Source of the DNA: Bacteroidales bacterium
GTDB taxonomy: Bacteria > Bacteroidota > Bacteroidia > Bacteroidales > UBA7960
DNA: 8,443 bases
Reading direction: 5' to 3'
Assembly (NCBI GenBank): GCA_003554665.1
Contig: PWGY01000078.1
Location: forward strand, 1-8,443
The translations under genes and the position numbers were made by a program. Position 1 is the first letter of the stretch; every line of letters starts with the position of its first letter. The notes below the pieces were generated by a model that did no database searches, was not told the origin of the DNA, and saw only the letters and a program-made list of their open reading frames with translations. Shown here piece after piece: positions 6,549 to 8,443 of this stretch.

Positions 6549-8369
6549 CTAAGAGAACATTTGCAGGCTGTGCAGTTTCTTATAGATCCCGTCTTTTTCC
6601 AGGAGCTGACTGTGTGTACCCGTTTCCACAATTCTTCCTTCATGCATCACACAAATCAGGTCGGCGTGAATGATGGTGGATAAACGATGTGCAATTACAA
6701 TGGATGTCCTGTTTTCCATTACATTTAGCAGCGCCTCCTGTACAAGCTTCTCGGACTCGGTATCCAGTGAACTTGTTGCCTCATCCAGTATCAGGATGGG
6801 CGGATTTTTAAGGATGGCACGCGCAATGCTGATGCGCTGACGCTGGCCGCCTGACAATTTGTTGCCACGGTCGCCTATGTTGGTGTAGTAACCAAGCGGT
6901 GACCGGGTGATAAATTCGTGTGCATTGGCAATCCTTGCAGCCCGGATCACCTCTTCTTCCGTTGCGTTGGTTGATCCGAATGCAATGTTATTGAAGAAGG
7001 TGTCGTTGAAAAGGATGGGCTCCTGATTCACAATCCCCATCAATGCCCTCAAATCTTTTATTCTAAGATCTTTTACCGGTACATTGTCAATGGCAATCTC
7101 GCCCTGTGTGGTATCATAAAAGCGGGGAATCAAATCCACAAATGTGGACTTCCCTGCCCCTGACTGACCTACCAGTGCAATCTTCTGACCTTTTTGCAGG
7201 CATATATTGATGTCTTTTAGCACGTCATGATCTTCATACCTGAAACTGACGTTGCGGAAACAGATCTCTGTATGGAAATCGGTTTTGGGTTTTGCCTGGG
7301 GCGAATCCTTAATGGATTCTTCTGCCCCAAGAACACTGTCAATGCGGTCGGATGAGGCCATGCCCCGCTGGATGTTGTAGTACGCCTTGGTGAATGTTTT
7401 TGAAGGTTGGATGATTTGGGAGAAAATGGCAAGATAGCCGATAAAAATTTCCGGTCTCAGGGATGTTTCTCCCGTGAGGACAAGTGAACCGCCAAAAAAC
7501 ATGATGGTAATAAATACTGTGGTGCCCAGAAACTCACTGACGGGAGAAGCAAGATCCTGGCGCCTGTATAACTTATTCATGATCCGGGTATATAAGCTGT
7601 TGAGGCTCAGGAAACGGTCAGTCATCTTTTTCTCTGCATTAAATGCTTTAATGATCCGCAGACCTGACAGTGTTTCTTCGGTCACAGATAAAATTACACC
7701 CAGTTTGGACTGGCTTTTCAAGGCCGTTGGTTTCAGCGAACGGGCAATTCTTCCGATGATATATCCGGCAATTGGAAGCAATATAAGTACGAACAGGGTC
7801 AATTGCGGGCTCATTACCAGCAACCAACCCAAATATACAATAATGGTAATGGGATCCCTGAATATCATTGCCAGTGAGCTGATAATACTGATCTCGATCT
7901 GGTAAACATCATTTGTCATCCTTGAAATGATATCTCCCTTGCGTTCCTGAGAATAATAAGCCAGGGGAAGATTGAGTGTTTTTCTGTATATGTCGTTGCG
8001 CAGATCCCTGACAACACCGTTTCTGACTGGTGCCAGATGATACAATGCAAGGTATTTGAATCCGTTTTTAAGCAGGCTTGCCAGGATGACCACCACACAA
8101 AGCAGAATCAGGGTTGTTACTTCGCCGTATCTGTGGATGAGCAGGTTCAGGTAATAATAAAAGTTATTGATCAGGGCGTCAAAGTCGAGCCGAAAGGGCA
8201 TCAGTTCATAGGTTTCTTCCTGGGTCTGGAAGAGGATGCTCATGAACGGGATCACCATGTTGAGGGTGAACAGGGAGAAGACCACAGACAGGAAGTTGAA
8301 CACAACATTCAATAGAACCCTTGTCCAATAAGGAAAAATGTACTTGAGGATCTTTTTGAAGTTGTACAT
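6549..8369 (-). CDS. MsbA-like ABC exporter, fused permease and ATPase
   Basis: This is a 606-residue type IV ABC half-transporter, expected to act as a homodimer in the inner membrane. The transmembrane domain covers about residues 1-335, with six hydrophobic segments near 17-47, 85-110, 163-187, 190-210, 280-300 and 303-322. The coupling segment DLRNDIYRKTLNLPLAYYSQERKGDIISR is typical of exporters. The ATPase domain covers about 367-606: Walker A GQSGAGKST (401-409), Q-loop NQEP (448-451), signature LSGGQ (505-509), Walker B LILDE (526-530), D-loop SLD (534-536) and H-loop H561. All catalytic residues are present. The closest well-known relative is MsbA (lipid A flippase), but multidrug and other lipid exporters share the layout, so the substrate is not assigned. 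The stretch between the first two segments (about 48-83) appears long. The ATG at 8367-8369 fits the MYNFKKILKYIFPYW opening. Confidence 0.93.
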   Translation of the reverse strand: MYNFKKILKYIFPYWTRVLLNVVFNFLSVVFSLFTLNMVIPFMSILFQTQEETYELMPFRLDFDALINNFYYYLNLLIHRYGEVTTLILLCVVVILASLLKNGFKYLALYHLAPVRNGVVRDLRNDIYRKTLNLPLAYYSQERKGDIISRMTNDVYQIEISIISSLAMIFRDPITIIVYLGWLLVMSPQLTLFVLILLPIAGYIIGRIARSLKPTALKSQSKLGVILSVTEETLSGLRIIKAFNAEKKMTDRFLSLNSLYTRIMNKLYRRQDLASPVSEFLGTTVFITIMFFGGSLVLTGETSLRPEIFIGYLAIFSQIIQPSKTFTKAYYNIQRGMASSDRIDSVLGAEESIKDSPQAKPKTDFHTEICFRNVSFRYEDHDVLKDINICLQKGQKIALVGQSGAGKSTFVDLIPRFYDTTQGEIAIDNVPVKDLRIKDLRALMGIVNQEPILFNDTFFNNIAFGSTNATEEEVIRAARIANAHEFITRSPLGYYTNIGDRGNKLSGGQRQRISIARAILKNPPILILDEATSSLDTESEKLVQEALLNVMENRTSIVIAHRLSTIIHADLICVMHEGRIVETGTHSQLLEKDGIYKKLHSLQMFS

Positions 8370-8393
8370 AATGGCTTGCCGGAATATGGCTTT

Positions 8394-8443
8394 TTATTCG
8401 ATGCGCCTGGGAATAATCCCGGTATAATTGAAGGGAGTAACTG
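8394..8443 (-). CDS. Possible 3' end of an unidentified upstream gene
   Basis: On the minus strand one frame enters from the right edge and reads VTPFNYTGIIPRRIE before a TAA at 8396-8394, 24 bp before the ABC gene's ATG. The residue mix and spacing fit the C-terminus of an upstream cotranscribed gene. Fifteen codons are too few to identify it, and two other frames are also open to the edge, so this may be intergenic. Confidence 0.3.
   Translation of the reverse strand, partial: VTPFNYTGIIPRRIE

Noticed and set aside
6488..6643. N-terminal extension of the DUF5606-like frame (52 extra codons)
   Set aside because: It overlaps the end of the ABC exporter gene and encodes a cysteine-rich, family-unlike stretch; the family start MDL lies at 6487.
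7474..7905. 143-codon plus-strand frame opposite the ABC exporter
   Set aside because: It mirrors the transmembrane domain of a clearly functional exporter gene; no start signal or motif supports it.
8406..8422. Hairpin around GGGAATAATCCC near the right edge
   Set aside because: The stem is short (about six pairs with a wobble), lacks a T-tract, and may lie within coding sequence.

Overview
The window looks like chromosomal core-genome DNA from a member of the Bacteroidota, probably an environmental Bacteroidales/Marinilabiliales-type organism. The reasons are: a short (288-residue) primary sigma factor of the Bacteroidota type, with almost nothing ahead of region 1.2; a DUF5606-type protein, a family I know only from this phylum; TAnnTTTG elements of the Bacteroidota -7 type in two of the short intergenic gaps; and mostly weak or absent Shine-Dalgarno sequences. 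Base composition is moderate and even, and there are no transposases, integrases, tRNAs, CRISPR repeats or phage genes.

Left half, plus strand: the 3' part of a periplasmic Do/HtrA serine protease (1-891) ends at a strong hairpin terminator. The left arm of that hairpin coincides with a candidate promoter for the next gene, the primary sigma factor rpoD (1014-1880). One base after the rpoD stop codon begins an exported metallophosphatase/5'-nucleotidase (1882-3648). It ends 8 bp from the end of the convergent minus-strand genes.

Right half, minus strand, read from right to left: a short open reading frame tail at the right edge; an MsbA-like ABC exporter (8369-6549); a small DUF5606-like protein with a charged tail (6487-6008); a quinone-type dihydroorotate dehydrogenase pyrD (6001-4973), coupled to it by a 6-bp gap; and, after a 71-bp gap, an exported two-lobed aspartyl-protease-like protein with a C-terminal PDZ domain (4901-3657).

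The genes do not form one pathway. They cover envelope proteolysis (HtrA and the aspartyl-protease/PDZ protein), housekeeping transcription (RpoD), nucleotide salvage (nucleotidase) and de novo pyrimidine synthesis (PyrD), and lipid or drug export (ABC exporter). I see no new defence, mobile or biosynthetic system. The points most worth checking are a cysteine at the catalytic-base position of a class 2-like PyrD, the duplicated aspartyl-protease lobes with a non-standard second motif, the terminator/promoter overlap before rpoD, and the 1-nt spacing between rpoD and a secreted nucleotidase gene.
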